From: Bombyx mori
Lineage: Eukaryota > Arthropoda > Insecta > Lepidoptera > Bombycidae
Direction of reading: 5' to 3'
Assembly (NCBI RefSeq): GCF_030269925.1
Contig: NC_085117.1
Coordinates: 5,642,731-5,706,730, forward strand
Length of the DNA stretch: 64,000 nt
Below are positions 11,185 to 22,198 of the stretch, one piece after another. Position 1 is the first letter of the stretch, and the number at the start of each line of letters is the position of its first letter. A program made the translations under genes and the position numbers. The notes beneath the pieces were generated by a model. The model searched no databases. It was not told the origin of the DNA and saw only the letters and a list, made by a program, of their open reading frames with translations.

Positions 11185-11262
11185 CCGCAGCGTGGGGCCG
11201 CAGCGTGGGGTCACATCGTGGGGTCATAGCGTGGGGTCATAGCGTGGGGTCGCGGCGTGGGG
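11185..11262. repeat. Minisatellite, 13 bp x 6
   Basis: Six units of the type TCATAGCGTGGGG or CCGCAGCGTGGGG lie head to tail. The AGCGTGGGG core also occurs in the centre of the neighbouring MITE family (AAAGCGTGGGGTGC), so the array may have grown from it. Confidence 0.85.
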
Positions 11263-11592
11263 CTGGCCTGCAGTGAGATATCACCGACAAGCCCTTGCCC
11301 TCTAGCTGACAATTTATCAAATCGTGAAAAAGCAGCTTATATATTTTGGAGTCAACGTTATTAATAACGGCTATTTCTTTAGGGTAACACAATCGCAGGT
11401 CAGGTACGCGCTTATAATCAGCGGCCCCATTTGTCAAGTGGCCCCGTGAAAGGTGTGGGGGCGCGGGGTGAGGGGGAATGTTTTTATTTTATGAGCAGCA
11501 CCTCTAGGCGGCTCCAGGGAACGACTCTGACATTCCCGTGGTTTGAATATTGCCAGAGATTCAGGATGAAGATTGGGATTTATTTTGTCTTT
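11263..11592. other. No recognised feature
   Basis: Non-coding sequence between two MITE copies. Confidence 0.45.
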
Positions 11593-11928
11593 TTAATACG
11601 CTTTTATTAGCTTCAGACGTATGTATGTTAGTATGTAACGGAATCTTTGAACATGATTTTGACCCCCTTCAAAACGTCAGATTAACTCGAAATTTGGTAT
11701 ACTTATTCAGGTGATGACAATTCAATATTAAAAGAAAATATGAAAAAATTGAAAGTAAACTAAAAAATGAAAAATAAATAATAGTTTAAAATAACTAAAA
11801 AAAAAGGAAATAAATTTCAATACAAAATTGTGTAATAAAAAATGACTTTATTGTAAAAAGCGTGGGGTTTTTGTTACCAGTAGTTATAAATATTTTATGA
11901 ACAGATATGAGTAGAAGGGTAATTTTTT
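11593..11928 (+). mobile_element. Fold-back MITE, left arm and centre
   Basis: It starts TTAATACGCTTTTATTAGC. It keeps the CCCCCTTCAAAACGTC block and GAACAGATATGAGTAGAAGG of the centre, then fades. The right terminus is lost. Confidence 0.8.
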
Positions 11929-12231
11929 TAAACTATTATATTTTATTGTATGTACGTCTGAACATAAAATACTCGTATTGTGGTGTGTGAAATTTATTTT
12001 ATAACTTTTCAAACTCTTCATAATAAGAGTCTTTTCAATATATATATATATTATTGTTTACCAATAAAATTCGGCTAAGTTTGCAGCCCGCGTTATCGTA
12101 AGTGCCGCCTTCTGTGCGTTGCGCTGTTGTCTGTCGGTGAGAAGTCTTTAAAGAAATACATATCAGAACATTAACATGTGTTTTACAGATTATATCCTCG
12201 TTTTGATCACGATATTAATAAGAAGAGTGCA
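11929..12231. other. No recognised feature
   Basis: AT-rich, with a short TA run near 12040. Confidence 0.45.
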
Positions 12232-12650
12232 ATGAAGTCGTCGTGGCCTAAAGGATAAGACGTCTGGTGCATTCGTATGTAGCGATGCATCGGTGTTCGA
12301 ATCCCGCAGGCGGGTACCAATTTTTCTAATGAAATACGTTCTTAACAAATGTTCACGATTGAATTCCACGGTAAAGGAATAACATCGTGTAATAAAAATC
12401 AAACCCGCAAAAATTATAATTTGCGTGATTACTGGTAGTAGGACCTCTTGTGAGTCCGCACGGGTAGGTACCACCGCACTGCCTATTTTTGAAGTGAAAC
12501 AGTAATGCGAAACGCATTACTTAGAACTTATATCTCAAGGTGGGTGGCGCATTTACGTTATAGATGTCCATGGGCTCCAGTAACCACTTAACACCAGGCT
12601 TAACACAGGCTGTGAGCTCGTCCACCCTTCTAAGCAATGAATAAAAAAAA
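12232..12650 (+). mobile_element. Bm1 SINE with intact tRNA-like head
   Basis: The head has an A box (TGGCCTAAAGGAT) and a B box (GGTGTTCGAATCC) at about 12242-12303, which would form an internal RNA polymerase III promoter. The Bm1 body and AATAAAAAAAAC tail follow. An internal segment is missing at 12501-12521, where a 9-bp inverted repeat has been created. This is the best-preserved head in the window. Confidence 0.93.
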
Positions 12651-13432
12651 CATTTTCTTTCCAAACGAAATAATAAAATGTCTGATAGAAACTACTTTCA
12701 AATTTAATGTTGAAAGCAAGTGAATTTAGGTACATTTACTTAAGAACAATACTGTTAGACGAAGGAAAAGTTTTTAGTGCAGCGGTTCAGCGGCTCCAGA
12801 GATTGTTTGCTTTGGAAACAAACCCGGACTCATGGATTCGCCGGTAGCTCAACGCTTAAAATGCTTCCATTGCCATGACTGCGGGTTCCTAAATCGATAT
12901 GCTCAACAAACAAAGTGGTCGTGACGTCACACCTCTGCTTTGAGCCCACTGGAGCTGCTACATAATAAAGGCGCAATCTTATTTATTCTCACAATAGGCA
13001 GAGACGCGGCTAAAAAGTCCACACACACAGAATTAGATTTATAAGCGCAAGCTTCGAGTGAAAACAGAACTCTTAGAGGGGGGCAGCCATATTGAGGAGA
13101 AGGAGAGGGGGAGGGTGGCGATAGTGTAGGGTGTGCCCACTGTATATCATGAGTTTGGTATATTTTATTTTAACTATAGGATACGAGACCTGATGAAGAG
13201 TAGTCACCATCGCTTATCGACATCGGGATAGTCCGGGACGCAGTCGAACCGATGCTTACTCGCATTAAAAGATTTTGAAGCTGTTTTATATGTTCGGTGT
13301 AATACGCCCGACATCTTAGCAAGTAATAACGCCACACTGCACATTTATTTAAAGTCGCAGTTGAGTAGTAAAAACAGTCGTACAACAACCTGGTTCCGCG
13401 GAAGTCTGGTTCATTCGGAACATTTATTAATT
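12651..13432. other. No recognised feature
   Basis: Non-coding. The minus-strand frame at 13170-13388 has no motif. Confidence 0.4.
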
Positions 13433-13704
13433 ACTAGCTGACCCGGCAGACTTCGTAGTGCCTCAATCGATAAATAAAAGACCTAAACTTTTGTATAAAA
13501 TAAACTTAAAACAAACAAAAGGAATCCGTCCGACGGGGGACACATCAAAGATAAAACAAAATGCATTTTCACATTTATCTACCTTTCAAACCTTCTCTGG
13601 ACTTCCACAAATAATTCAAGACCAAAATTAACCAAATCGGTTCGGCCGTTCTCGAGTTTTAGCGAGACTAACGAACAGCAATTCATTTTTATATATATAT
13701 AGAT
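13433..13704 (-). mobile_element. Non-autonomous Helitron, family B
   Basis: The plus strand runs ACTAGCTGACCCGGCAGAC to TTTTTATATATATATAGA. Body as in the copy at 5817. Confidence 0.88.
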
Positions 13705-14144
13705 AGATAACATTAACTATAGCAATACCATTTATACGTGATTGTGTGTATTAAAGTGAGTTAGTAAAATCCGGAGTTATCATTATAAACAACTAGTGTG
13801 TCCTCGCTCTGTGCTCGCACAATGCTATTGTAGAAAAATAATGATTAGCTTTATAGGTTTGTTCCAATTTGCCACTCAAGCACAGCCGAGTGCATCATAG
13901 CTGATTGTGTTTGAGGAACTAAAGAGTATAAGCAAATATGTTCTAATCTGTATTTTTTTTTTGTACTTATTGTACACAAAAAGAAAATACAATAAAAACA
14001 GATTTAAAAAATGTATAAATACTATGTACAAAGGCGAACTTAACTCATTCATGAGTTTTCTTCCAGCAAACCATTAGCAGAGAGAAATACGATGTATAAG
14101 AGGGGAATAGTGTACAATAGAAAAGGTATTAAAGCATATTAAAT
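13705..14144. other. No recognised feature
   Basis: AT-rich, non-coding. Confidence 0.45.
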
Positions 14145-14467
14145 ACTAGCTTTTGCCCGCGACTCCGTCCGCGTGGAATAGTTACTTTGGCATAACGCTA
14201 AATTTTACCCCCACTTCATTTAGGTAGAAAGTGAAAATATTTTTGAATTATAGAATGCTAAGGAGCTATTTAAACCCCTAATTTGAAACATCGTTTATTG
14301 GTGCTCCACTTACCGTGTCCAGTCTTACCGTGACGTTATATAGGTTATAGCCTTCCTCAATAAATGAGCTATCTAGCACTGAAAGAATTTTTCAAATCGG
14401 ACCAGCACTTCTTGAAATTAGCGCCTTCAAACAAACAAACTCTTCAGCTTTATAATATTAGTATAGA
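14145..14467 (-). mobile_element. Non-autonomous Helitron, family C
   Basis: On the minus strand it starts TCTATACTAATATTATAAAG, continues with GAAGAGTTTGTTTGTTTG, and ends GGCAAAAGCTAGT behind a GACGGAGTCGCG block. This TC...CTAGT form is widespread in insect Helitrons. Two near copies lie at 57374 and 57913. Confidence 0.9.
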
Positions 14468-14811
14468 TTTCTCATGAATCTCTTTGCATATTCTTTAACT
14501 TTTATCGTACAATGTTTGTGAAAGTCAACCGTGTCTAGAGACGGTAGAGCCGACGTAGAGCCCCCTCGGGCGGGAAGTGATTATGGTGAAACAAAAGACG
14601 GTTCAGTAGCGGTTTACTCACCGCATGCTTCAAGAAAATGACTTTTCGTTCAAACCATGTTATTAATAATGAGCTGACGAGTAACGACTACGCTCATTCT
14701 GTACAAACTGCTGATACACTCGCACACAGGATATATACACACGACAGTTGGGGTGTCTCATTCATTTGTCGACTACTGAATAGCTGGTGTCGGTGTTTTC
14801 ATTTAGAGAAC

Positions 14812-14868
14812 GCGTGTGTGTGTGTGTGTGTGTGTGTGCGTGTGTGTGTACGTGTGTGTGTGTGTACA
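14812..14868. repeat. (GT)n microsatellite
   Basis: Nearly pure GT dinucleotides with single GC and AC interruptions. Cysteine/valine-rich frames across it are artefacts. Confidence 0.95.
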
Positions 14869-15002
14869 GGCTGCCAAACGTCAATACTTCGGGAGGTTGC
14901 AATTTGGCAACGATCTGGCCATCGCGCCGCCAACACATGATTTTGCAGAACCTACTCTATAGGAGTCGATCGTGTAACCGTTCTCCTTAAAATTTCTAAG
15001 TT

Positions 15003-15255
15003 TATTTTTTATTTTTTATTGCGTAGATGGATAGACAGACTCACAGCCCACCTGGTGTTAAGTGGTTACCCGGAACCCATAGACATCTACAACGTAAATG
15101 CCGCCACCCACCTTGAGATGTGAGTTCTAAGTTCTCAGTATAGTTACAACGGCTGCCCCACCCTTCAAACCGAAACGCATTACTGCTTCACGGCAGAAAT
15201 AGGCAGAGTGGTGGTACCTACCCGTGCAGACTGATAAAAGGTCCTATCACCAGTA
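15003..15255 (-). mobile_element. Bm1 SINE, 5'-truncated
   Basis: The T-rich tail is on the left, followed by the rc of the Bm1 body up to the rc of TTACTGGTGATAGGACC. The tRNA head is absent. Confidence 0.9.
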
Positions 15256-15700
15256 AGTATCACTAAAGGTAAGCTTAAAGTACACCAAATGAACAGAGAA
15301 GACGGGTTTACTTGTTAATCTTTACCCATTATCATTATCAATTTCAAAAAAGGTTAAAAAGCGGTTAAGAAACTAAGCGACGCAATTATTCCCAGAAGCC
15401 GACTCATTTAAGAACCGATATTTTTGTTATAAATTTTAATGAATTCGTATTGTTTTGTATCTGATGTTGTTGACATTATCAAAATTGAACAGATGCTTGA
15501 CCGCGTTGCTGATTTACAAATTATAAGTAAGTACGGTTTCTAAATGTCTGCTTAAGCAACCATTAAGGTGGAAATACCTTATCGTTCTACGACTCAGTAG
15601 CTCAGACAGTCAGTGGCCCAGAGGTTGCATAATAAGAAGTCTGTGAAACAAAATCGTAGTTATGTAAACATAATATCATCACCTAAGAAGGTGAAAAAAA
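15256..15700. other. No recognised feature
   Basis: Non-coding. Confidence 0.4.
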
Positions 15701-16069
15701 AGATGTGTGCTGTCGTGGGACACCGGATAGGAACGAAGTTCCTTATTATAAAAATATTAATATTATGTTCTATTCGAGGTATAAAGAAAATAAAACTGGA
15801 GGTTTCGCAACAACCCACGGTCATTCGGTAACGTGCGAACTTATTGTGGTACACTTCATTCACGGTTGTTTGCATAAGAGTTAGTGTATTGCGCAAACGA
15901 ATGCTCTGAGATCGTGGTTAATGAATGATAATAAAATATGCTATTTTTTGTACGTTATTACAAAGTTGAGTCGTACACTGTGTGCATTACTAATAAAAAT
16001 CTTACGTTACGGACGTTTTTCCCCGGTTAGGGTTACCCCTCCGCATCGTCCCATAAGGAACTTCGTTCC
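15701..16069 (-). mobile_element. HINE-like element
   Basis: The plus strand starts GATGTGTGCTGTCGTGGGAC and continues ACCGGATAGGAACGAAGTTCC, and it ends AAGGAACTTCGTTCC. This is the reverse of the copies at 39619 and 62033. The GACGGACG-type end block (TTACGTTACGGACG) is kept. The interior is partly different. Confidence 0.7.
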
Positions 16070-16667
16070 AAAAATATTTTATCGATGTTTTTAATTTCAA
16101 TTCATAATGTTATACTCATATTCTAGTTTGGTAAACATGAAGTGAATGTTAATATAAAGTATCAATAAAACAATACTAAGATACAAGGTCTTTCACTGTA
16201 ATCTTTATGGGAGTAGTGGAACAAAAACAAACATGATTAATACGCGAACAGCCCGTGTTCACAGCGCGCCATACATTAGTAAGCAGATACGTTTCTTGGA
16301 GAGATGCTATCGCACATCACGAATATCTGCAACTAACTGAAAACGGAGCCGGATCCGGACCGGATTATTTGTAGCGGAGCAGAACTGGGTCAGCCGGAAC
16401 ATCTTTTGTACAATGTGTTTTATGGCATTAGGAAGGAATCGAACCGTTGCCAGCCGCGGCGGTCGACGTCACTCCTGCTTCTCGCCGTCTGATTTATTAT
16501 CAAACCAAAGACTTATTTATTCATTGTTCAATCCTAGCTCGTTACGAGTTACTCGTTATCGGCGATACTTTCATAGTATCTAGTGGCGTCCATGAACACT
16601 ACCACCATTGCCCCAGCTCGAGTAAAAAAGCGGACCCTCCGATTCCTAGCCAACGGATATAAACAAG
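16070..16667. other. No recognised feature
   Basis: A plus-strand frame at 16447-16662 lacks motifs and an ATG context. No shared repeat was noticed. Confidence 0.4.
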
Positions 16668-16790
16668 TTTTTTTTTATTGTCTTTGTAGGCAGACGAGCA
16701 TACGCTCCACCTGATGGTTAGTGCTCAACGTCGCTAATGGACGTCAGCAATGCCAGGGGCAGAGCCAAGCCGCTGCCTACCATATTCCAG
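16668..16790 (-). mobile_element. LINE 3' tail fragment
   Basis: After a T-run, GTAGGCAGACGAGCATACG and GTCAGCAATGCCAGGGGCAG are the antisense of the 3' end of the LINE fragment at 890-1250. It is heavily 5'-truncated. Confidence 0.75.
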
Positions 16791-16934
16791 TTGTGGAACA
16801 GATAAGGTCGAAGCAGCACCACGTGACAGTGGTGATGTGTTAGTATTCCCGCACGACCCGCGATTGACTACTGTTGCGATATAGAGATATAAAAGTGACG
16901 ATTTTAGTTAAGCGTGTTCAAATTGAAAGAAATA

Positions 16935-17328
16935 ATAGTTTAAAACTAAAAACTAAAAAATACGCTTCTATAGAAAATCCAATTAAAAATGAAAATAAAT
17001 TTTAATAAATTTGAATTAAAAATATTGTATGATTGTATTGTAAAAAAAGCGTGGGGTGCTTTTCAGGATATTATCAAAATAACCCTTCTACTCATATCTG
17101 TTCATAAAATATCTATAATATACTGATACCATTATTTATTTTTAATTTTTTAGTTAAATTTCAATATTTTTTTTCAGTTTTTTTTTTAATTATTGAATTG
17201 TCATCCGTTCTTAATAAGTATACCAAATTTCGAGTTAATCCGACGTTTTGAAAGGGGGTCAAAATCATGTTCAAAGATTCCGTTACACACTAACATACAT
17301 ACGTCTGAAGCTAATAAAAGCGTATTAA
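16935..17328 (-). mobile_element. Fold-back MITE
   Basis: The right end is ACGTCTGAAGCTAATAAAAG followed by CGTATTAA, with the rc of the CCCCCTTTCAAAACGTCGG block and the centre GTGGGGTGCTTTTCAGG. The left arm is AT-rich and degraded. Confidence 0.8.
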
Positions 17329-17989
17329 AATAGTTCTCCTCGAAGACAGCGATCCCAATTCAACGTGCCAGTGCTAGTTGAGTCCGCGTGTGGAGCACAA
17401 CAACAATGCGAACGTTCCGAAGTAGGCTAATAATTCGACTAACGTTATTAGCTGTTCATAAACCTGGAGCATCGTAGTCAGAACAAAGTTTTTATGTTTT
17501 ACGTTAACGCGAGACGATCCATTCCCGACGGGGACGGCGGGGTCTATTACAACGGGGGAGGGGAGGGGAGGTAAACTGCCACTGATTACGAACCGACTTC
17601 AATCGTGTTTTCACTTTGATGAGACCGCGCTTTTGGCCCGAGATTGGAATGTCCAGCTTAAGGTGGGCTCCAGCCTTCACGGCATCAGGTTGTATTAAAA
17701 TCTTCGTTAACATTAATTTGGAACTGAAATGAACTATTAAGGTACTGCAAGCAACTGTTTTATGTATACATATTTTTAATTTTTTTTCACGTTTGCATTT
17801 ACAGATATTTTAAATTCCTCATCACTTTACCAACAATTGGGAGGACAATTTTGCCATTTGACTAGGTTATAACGGCATTTTGGTACTATGTATGTATATC
17901 GTACCCTACTACGCAAGTTTTACCACTTTTGAAGTGTGGTTCTGCATAATCTGAAACCTGGAACACCCTGTTCGAAAAACCTGGTGGTT
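17329..17989. other. No recognised feature
   Basis: The minus-strand frame at 17504-17713 shows no motif. Confidence 0.4.
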
Positions 17990-18105
17990 CTTACTGGTGG
18001 TAGGACCTCTTGTGGGTCCGCGCGGGTAGGTACCACCACCCTGCCTATTTCTGCAGTGAAGCAGCGATGCGTTTCGGTTTGAAGGGTGGGGCAGCCGCAA
18101 TAACA
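17990..18105 (+). mobile_element. Bm1 SINE fragment
   Basis: The central Bm1 block TACTGGTGGTAGGACCTC to GGTTTGAAGGGTGGGGCAGC is present, with both ends lost. Confidence 0.85.
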
Positions 18106-18549
18106 TCGTTATTAATATTAGTTTGTTAGTAGAGCTACCAGTTGATACTCAATAAAAATCGAGGAGTGGAAAACGACCTCTGAATAATGCGAGTAATGCC
18201 TCCGGTCTCCCCGTGCCGCGTGTGGCTGAGAACAGAGCATAATGAAGGGATTATCATGCACGCGTGCCCGTGTGGAGCAGGTAGGGAGATATACGTGACA
18301 CGTGCGGGCCGTCGGCTCGAGCCAGCCGCGGGCTCGTCGGCTCGAGGCGCGCCAACTTTTCACCAACCAATTACTGAACTATCAGATGTAATCAAATTTG
18401 TCGCTCAACAATAATCCTGAGCTCCACAAGTTCCTAGGGCTGGCGCTTACATTGGTACGTTTAGTTGCGACTCGCTTTTCGCCGATAGACCACCCTGAAT
18501 TCATCATCTCAGGAGTAAAATATCCGATACATTTCTACATTTATTTCTA
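18106..18549. other. No recognised feature; locally GC-rich
   Basis: Overlapping frames on both strands (18118-18366 and 18187-18414) reflect higher GC content, not coding. No domain was recognised. Confidence 0.35.
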
Positions 18550-18690
18550 ACTAGCGACCAGCCCTCGCTTCGCTTCGGAAAGATTAAATTTTATTATTGA
18601 TGATAGCTGAGTCCTGCGATGTTAACCGCGGATATTGTTATGAAAGACGACCCATAGTGCGGATTTTAATTAAAATTGTGCACGAATTAT
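18550..18690 (-). mobile_element. Helitron 3' end, family D
   Basis: ACTAGCGACCAGCCCTCGC and TTCGCTTCGG mark the rc of a Helitron 3' end of the type CGAGGGCTGGTCGCTAGT. The 5' end cannot be traced. Confidence 0.6.
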
Positions 18691-18739
18691 TTTTGTTTGA
18701 AGGTTGGAACCGGCTGTTGTACTGTAAAAACTGAGACTT

Positions 18740-18856
18740 GGAAATCGCGCCTCAAGATGAGTCGCGGCATTTACGTTGTTCATGTCTATGGGCTCCGGTG
18801 AACAATTAACACCAGCTGGGCCGTGTGCTCGTTCATTCATCTAACCAATAAAAAAG
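18740..18856 (+). mobile_element. Bm1 SINE 3' half, divergent
   Basis: CGGCATTTACGTTGTTCATG, TCTATGGGCTCCGGTGAAC and CCAATAAAAAA follow the Bm1 3' half with many substitutions, so this is an old copy. Confidence 0.75.
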
Positions 18857-18966
18857 ACTACGAACTATGTGTAAGACTTCATACAGCTCTAGGCCTTTCA
18901 TTTTCTATTATAACTCACAACACTAATAGCCTTAGATATCATCCTAGCGAACCCTCAATACGAAGG

Positions 18967-20410
18967 TAGGGGAGCGGGGGGTAGCCCCGGCCGGCGGGTA
19001 GCCTCGGCCACCGCAAATACTAGTGACTCTCGTAGTGTTACCTATAAGTACGTGTTATGTCTGTGTGCTTTTACTATCCATTCGAAAAATACTGACAGTT
19101 GGAAGTCACCCGACCACGGTGCTCGGACATAAATTGAGTATTTTGTTTTTGGCGGACTGGTTGCGCGGGATACCAATTGTTTCGGAGGCTATTTTTATTG
19201 GATAAACGTAGGTTATTATTTAGATTATATTTTTTTATATATTTCAATACATTTCTAGTTCATATATTTAAATTTATCTGAATGTGTAATAATATGCTTT
19301 TTAATAAGAATTTTTTGTTTGATGAAAGTTGTGTCGGGTAACCCCGGCCATCGATTTTGGGGGTACCCCCGGCCATAGGAGCTGACGCTATTATTCCTCA
19401 TATGTTTAAATCTAGCACCCAATATTAATATATTGCAGTGGTACAATGCCCAAATTTAGGAATAGAACTACAAATCGCGGAGACTGGAGTAAAGAGAATA
19501 TGAAAAAAGCAATTCAAGCTGTCCTTGACAAAAAATATTCTGAAAGAGCAGCCGCAGACCGATACGAAGTCCCACGTACCTACTTCTTTGCAAGATCGTA
19601 TTAAAGGTATAAAACAAGGTTATCAGGTCAGTCTTAAACCAAAATTAGGACGCTTTGAACAAACATTCAAACCTGAGTTTGAAAGACAAACTCTGTGAGC
19701 ATGTTATAAAGCTAGATAACCGTCTTATGCCTTTAACAAGAAGTGAGTTTTTGCGCCTTGCCTTTGATTTAGCAGAAAAGCTTCAAATTCCTCACAGGTT
19801 TAACAAGGACAAACGAATGGCAGGAAAAGATTTTTTCTGCGAATTTAAGAAAATAAATCCAGATGTGGCATTAAGAACTCCTGAGGCAACTAGCTTGATG
19901 CGTTCTACCAAAGGTGCGGTAAAGACACCAAAGGTGCGGTAAAGGTCAAGAGAAACATAAAAACGAGAATAAAAGTTAAGAAGGTTGCATCTCAGCCAGA
20001 TTCGTCACATCAGGAGACGGAATGCATTATTTGCGGTGAAACATTCGATGAGGATTGGATCCAATGCAAAATTGCAAAATATGTGAGGACTGGGCTCACG
20101 AAGCTTGTGTAGATTTAAATCCATCTCATTTATACTATTACTGTGATGTATGTGTTGCCAAAAAACGCACTAATCTTTAAATACCTGGGTGGCCGGAGCT
20201 ACCCGCCATCTTTAAGGGATACCAAAATTTGATTACTTTTTCAAGTGGCTTTAATTACAGAGGGATTATGTTGTTGTCTGAGTTTTCGATATTTATCTTA
20301 AATAAATATAATGTTGATTATTTTTAATAGTTTTTTTATTATTTTACTTAATAAATATAGTCATAATATCGAAAACAAAAAAATGGCCGGGGCTACCCCC
20401 CTTTCCCCTA
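18967..20410 (+). mobile_element. pogo/Tigger-like DNA transposon, internally deleted
   Basis: The terminal inverted repeats are about 24 bp. The left one reads GGGGAGCGGGGGGTAGCCCC then GGCC; the right one is its inverse with two mismatches. A TA dinucleotide sits outside each (18967-18968 and 20409-20410), as expected for Tc1/mariner/pogo target choice. Further subterminal copies of the GGGTA(G)CCCCGGCC motif lie near 18993, 19337, 19363 and 20187. Between them is a broken CENP-B/Tigger-type transposase without its DDE domain. The element is 1.44 kb and cannot be autonomous. Confidence 0.82.
19446..20180 (+). pseudogene. Transposase remnant: psq-type HTH, CENP-B-like part, PHD-like finger
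   Basis: From ATG 19446 a frame reads NRGDWSKENMKKAIQAVL and AAADRYEVPRT, the N-terminal pipsqueak-type helix-turn-helix of pogo/Tigger/jerky transposases. It stops at 19602. Shifted frames continue with LKPKLGRFEQTF and LCEHVIKLDNRLMPLTR (CENP-B-type DNA-binding part) to a stop near 19942. A short direct repeat (CCAAAGGTGCGGTAAAG twice, about 19906-19940) sits where the DDE catalytic domain should follow, so the deletion probably happened there. After it comes ETECIICGETFDEDWIQC, then after one more frameshift ICEDWAHEACVDL and CDVCVAKK, a C4HC3/PHD-like finger. There are at least three frameshifts or stops and no catalytic domain. The HTH part could still bind the subterminal repeats if expressed, but nothing shows that it is. 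Confidence 0.78.
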
Positions 20411-21187
20411 CAACATGATGTGAAAGCATGTAATTTGCATTATAATAAAGTCGTGGAGTGGCCCAGCCCTGCGCCCTGTGCCCCGCTCCCTACGCCCTGA
20501 GCCAGCCTTATAATTTATTTTGCAAGTTTAATTAATTTTAACCTTTTGAGAGCGGCTGCCGTTATGAATGCGTGGTGCACGAGGCGGAGCCCGCGGCTTC
20601 ACTCGCACAACCCCTCGATAGGTAAACCTACAGTCACGGGTTATGAAATTTACGAGTTAAAACCTTCGGGAGCGGTACGGGGGAGGAGGGAACTGGGTGT
20701 TGGTGGATATTGTCATTGATTAGATTAGTTGATGTCCTGCTGACGTAGTTTACAGATCGTCTCTCTCTGTTATCGTACAACAGAACACATTAAGCTAGTG
20801 AACTCAAAGACTCTTAAATAATCTAAACAATACTAATTTGCTAAGGCATAAGTCTGTAGGTCTGTGAGCTCACGAGCGCTCACTCGTTTAACATCTGTTT
20901 CTAATAATATGAAACCGGTATGTACTTTTTGGATACTGAACCAGAGATAGCGTAACTGATTAAGGTCCTTGCGTCGAGTAGTTCGGTAGCACGGAGTCGG
21001 ACAGTATGACGTCACTGACCTAAATCTTTCAATACCAAATCGCATGTTTATTGATACGAGAATGTAGATGAAAGGGACATAAGCTGCTGTGCAATGTGCG
21101 CCTCGACTATGGAAGTCATGGGTTAATGATCGCATTACGATTTTAACTGACTTTTTAGTAGGAGAGATTATTTTTTTAAGCTCCGTG
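20411..21187. other. No recognised feature
   Basis: The minus-strand frame at 20833-21135 (100 codons) has no motif and no repeat match. Confidence 0.4.
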
Positions 21188-21485
21188 TATTTTTTTTTAT
21201 ACGCTTTTATTAGCTTCAGACGTTTGTATGTTGTTAGTATGTAACGGAATGTTTGAACATGCTTTTTTCCCCCTTCAAAACGTCGGATTAACTCGAAATT
21301 TGGTATACTTATTAAGGATCGATGACAATTGAATATTTAAAGAAAATAAATGAAAAATAAATAATTGTTTAAAAAAAAAAAAAAACGCTTTTATAAAAAA
21401 TCCAATGAAAAAAATCGAAAATAAATTTTAATAAATTTAAATTAAAAATAGTGTAAGAAAAAATGATTTTATTGTAAAAAAAAAA
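21188..21485 (+). mobile_element. Fold-back MITE, left arm and centre
   Basis: TATACGCTTTTATTAGC (the first bases of TTAATACGC are mutated), the CCCCTTCAAAACGTCGG block, and the centre to GATTTTATTGTAAAAAA. Confidence 0.78.
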
Positions 21486-21964
21486 GCCACCCAAGTATTT
21501 ATCCAGGCCCTGTCAGCAGTAAGGTCATCAGTTACTCATAAATTCCTGTGAATCATTGTCATGGTAAATACTTTGTAATGAGTATTTTTATTTACTATTA
21601 TATGATGGGAGGGTCACTGAAGTTAGCGTTCGATGAGAAATTAAAGTCCCAGTACAGTACGTGGTGGTGGCCTGAGGGACCAAGAGTGGCATTCGAGCAG
21701 GTGCCCCGGTGGTGCAGCGTGCCAATCGTCACGAGAACTCGCCACAAGTACGCTGTGACTGAGTCTAAAATAGCTTCAACATTACGTTGATGGTGGTTTT
21801 ATGACGTCACGCATGACGGACGTACGTTTTATAGACTGTTAACGATCGTATATGATGTGTCCCCAGACCAACTATGTGATATTACTGTTGCGAGTGTTGA
21901 CACTAGTGAATGTAAAATGATGTTTATTTTTCGCAATAATGATTTAACACTTTTTTTAAACATA
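21486..21964. other. No recognised feature
   Basis: The plus-strand frame at 21548-21790 shows no motif. Confidence 0.4.
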
Positions 21965-22038
21965 TTAATATTATCTGCAACACACTTCGTCAGATTATAG
22001 AAACAGAGCTATCAGCAACATGCTTCGTCAAAAAGTAC
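21965..22038 (-). repeat. 74-bp repeat shared with 61661-61733
   Basis: The rc reads TACTTTTTGACGAAGCATG, TTGCTGATAGCTCTGTTTC, TATAATCTGACGAAG. The block GACGAAGC(A/G)TGTTGC(T/G)GATA occurs twice inside the unit. Both copies are close to identical, in opposite orientation. No family was recognised. Confidence 0.7.
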
Positions 22039-22198
22039 ATTAGTGACAGTGACACTAGTTGACAGTTGACAGTCGAGATGATGCCGCTATACAACTCACC
22101 AGTCCGAGATGGAGGACTAGTAGATTTGATAGAGACTCGATCGGCGGGTATTTGCCTCTCCCATACAAATACAGCACTTTAACTATCCTTTTACAAAT

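Noticed and set aside
12240..12320. A tRNA gene
   Set aside because: A and B boxes are present but the sequence is the head of a Bm1 SINE and does not fold as a complete tRNA ending at that point.
14638..14990. Cysteine/valine-rich frames
   Set aside because: They cross a (GT)n microsatellite.
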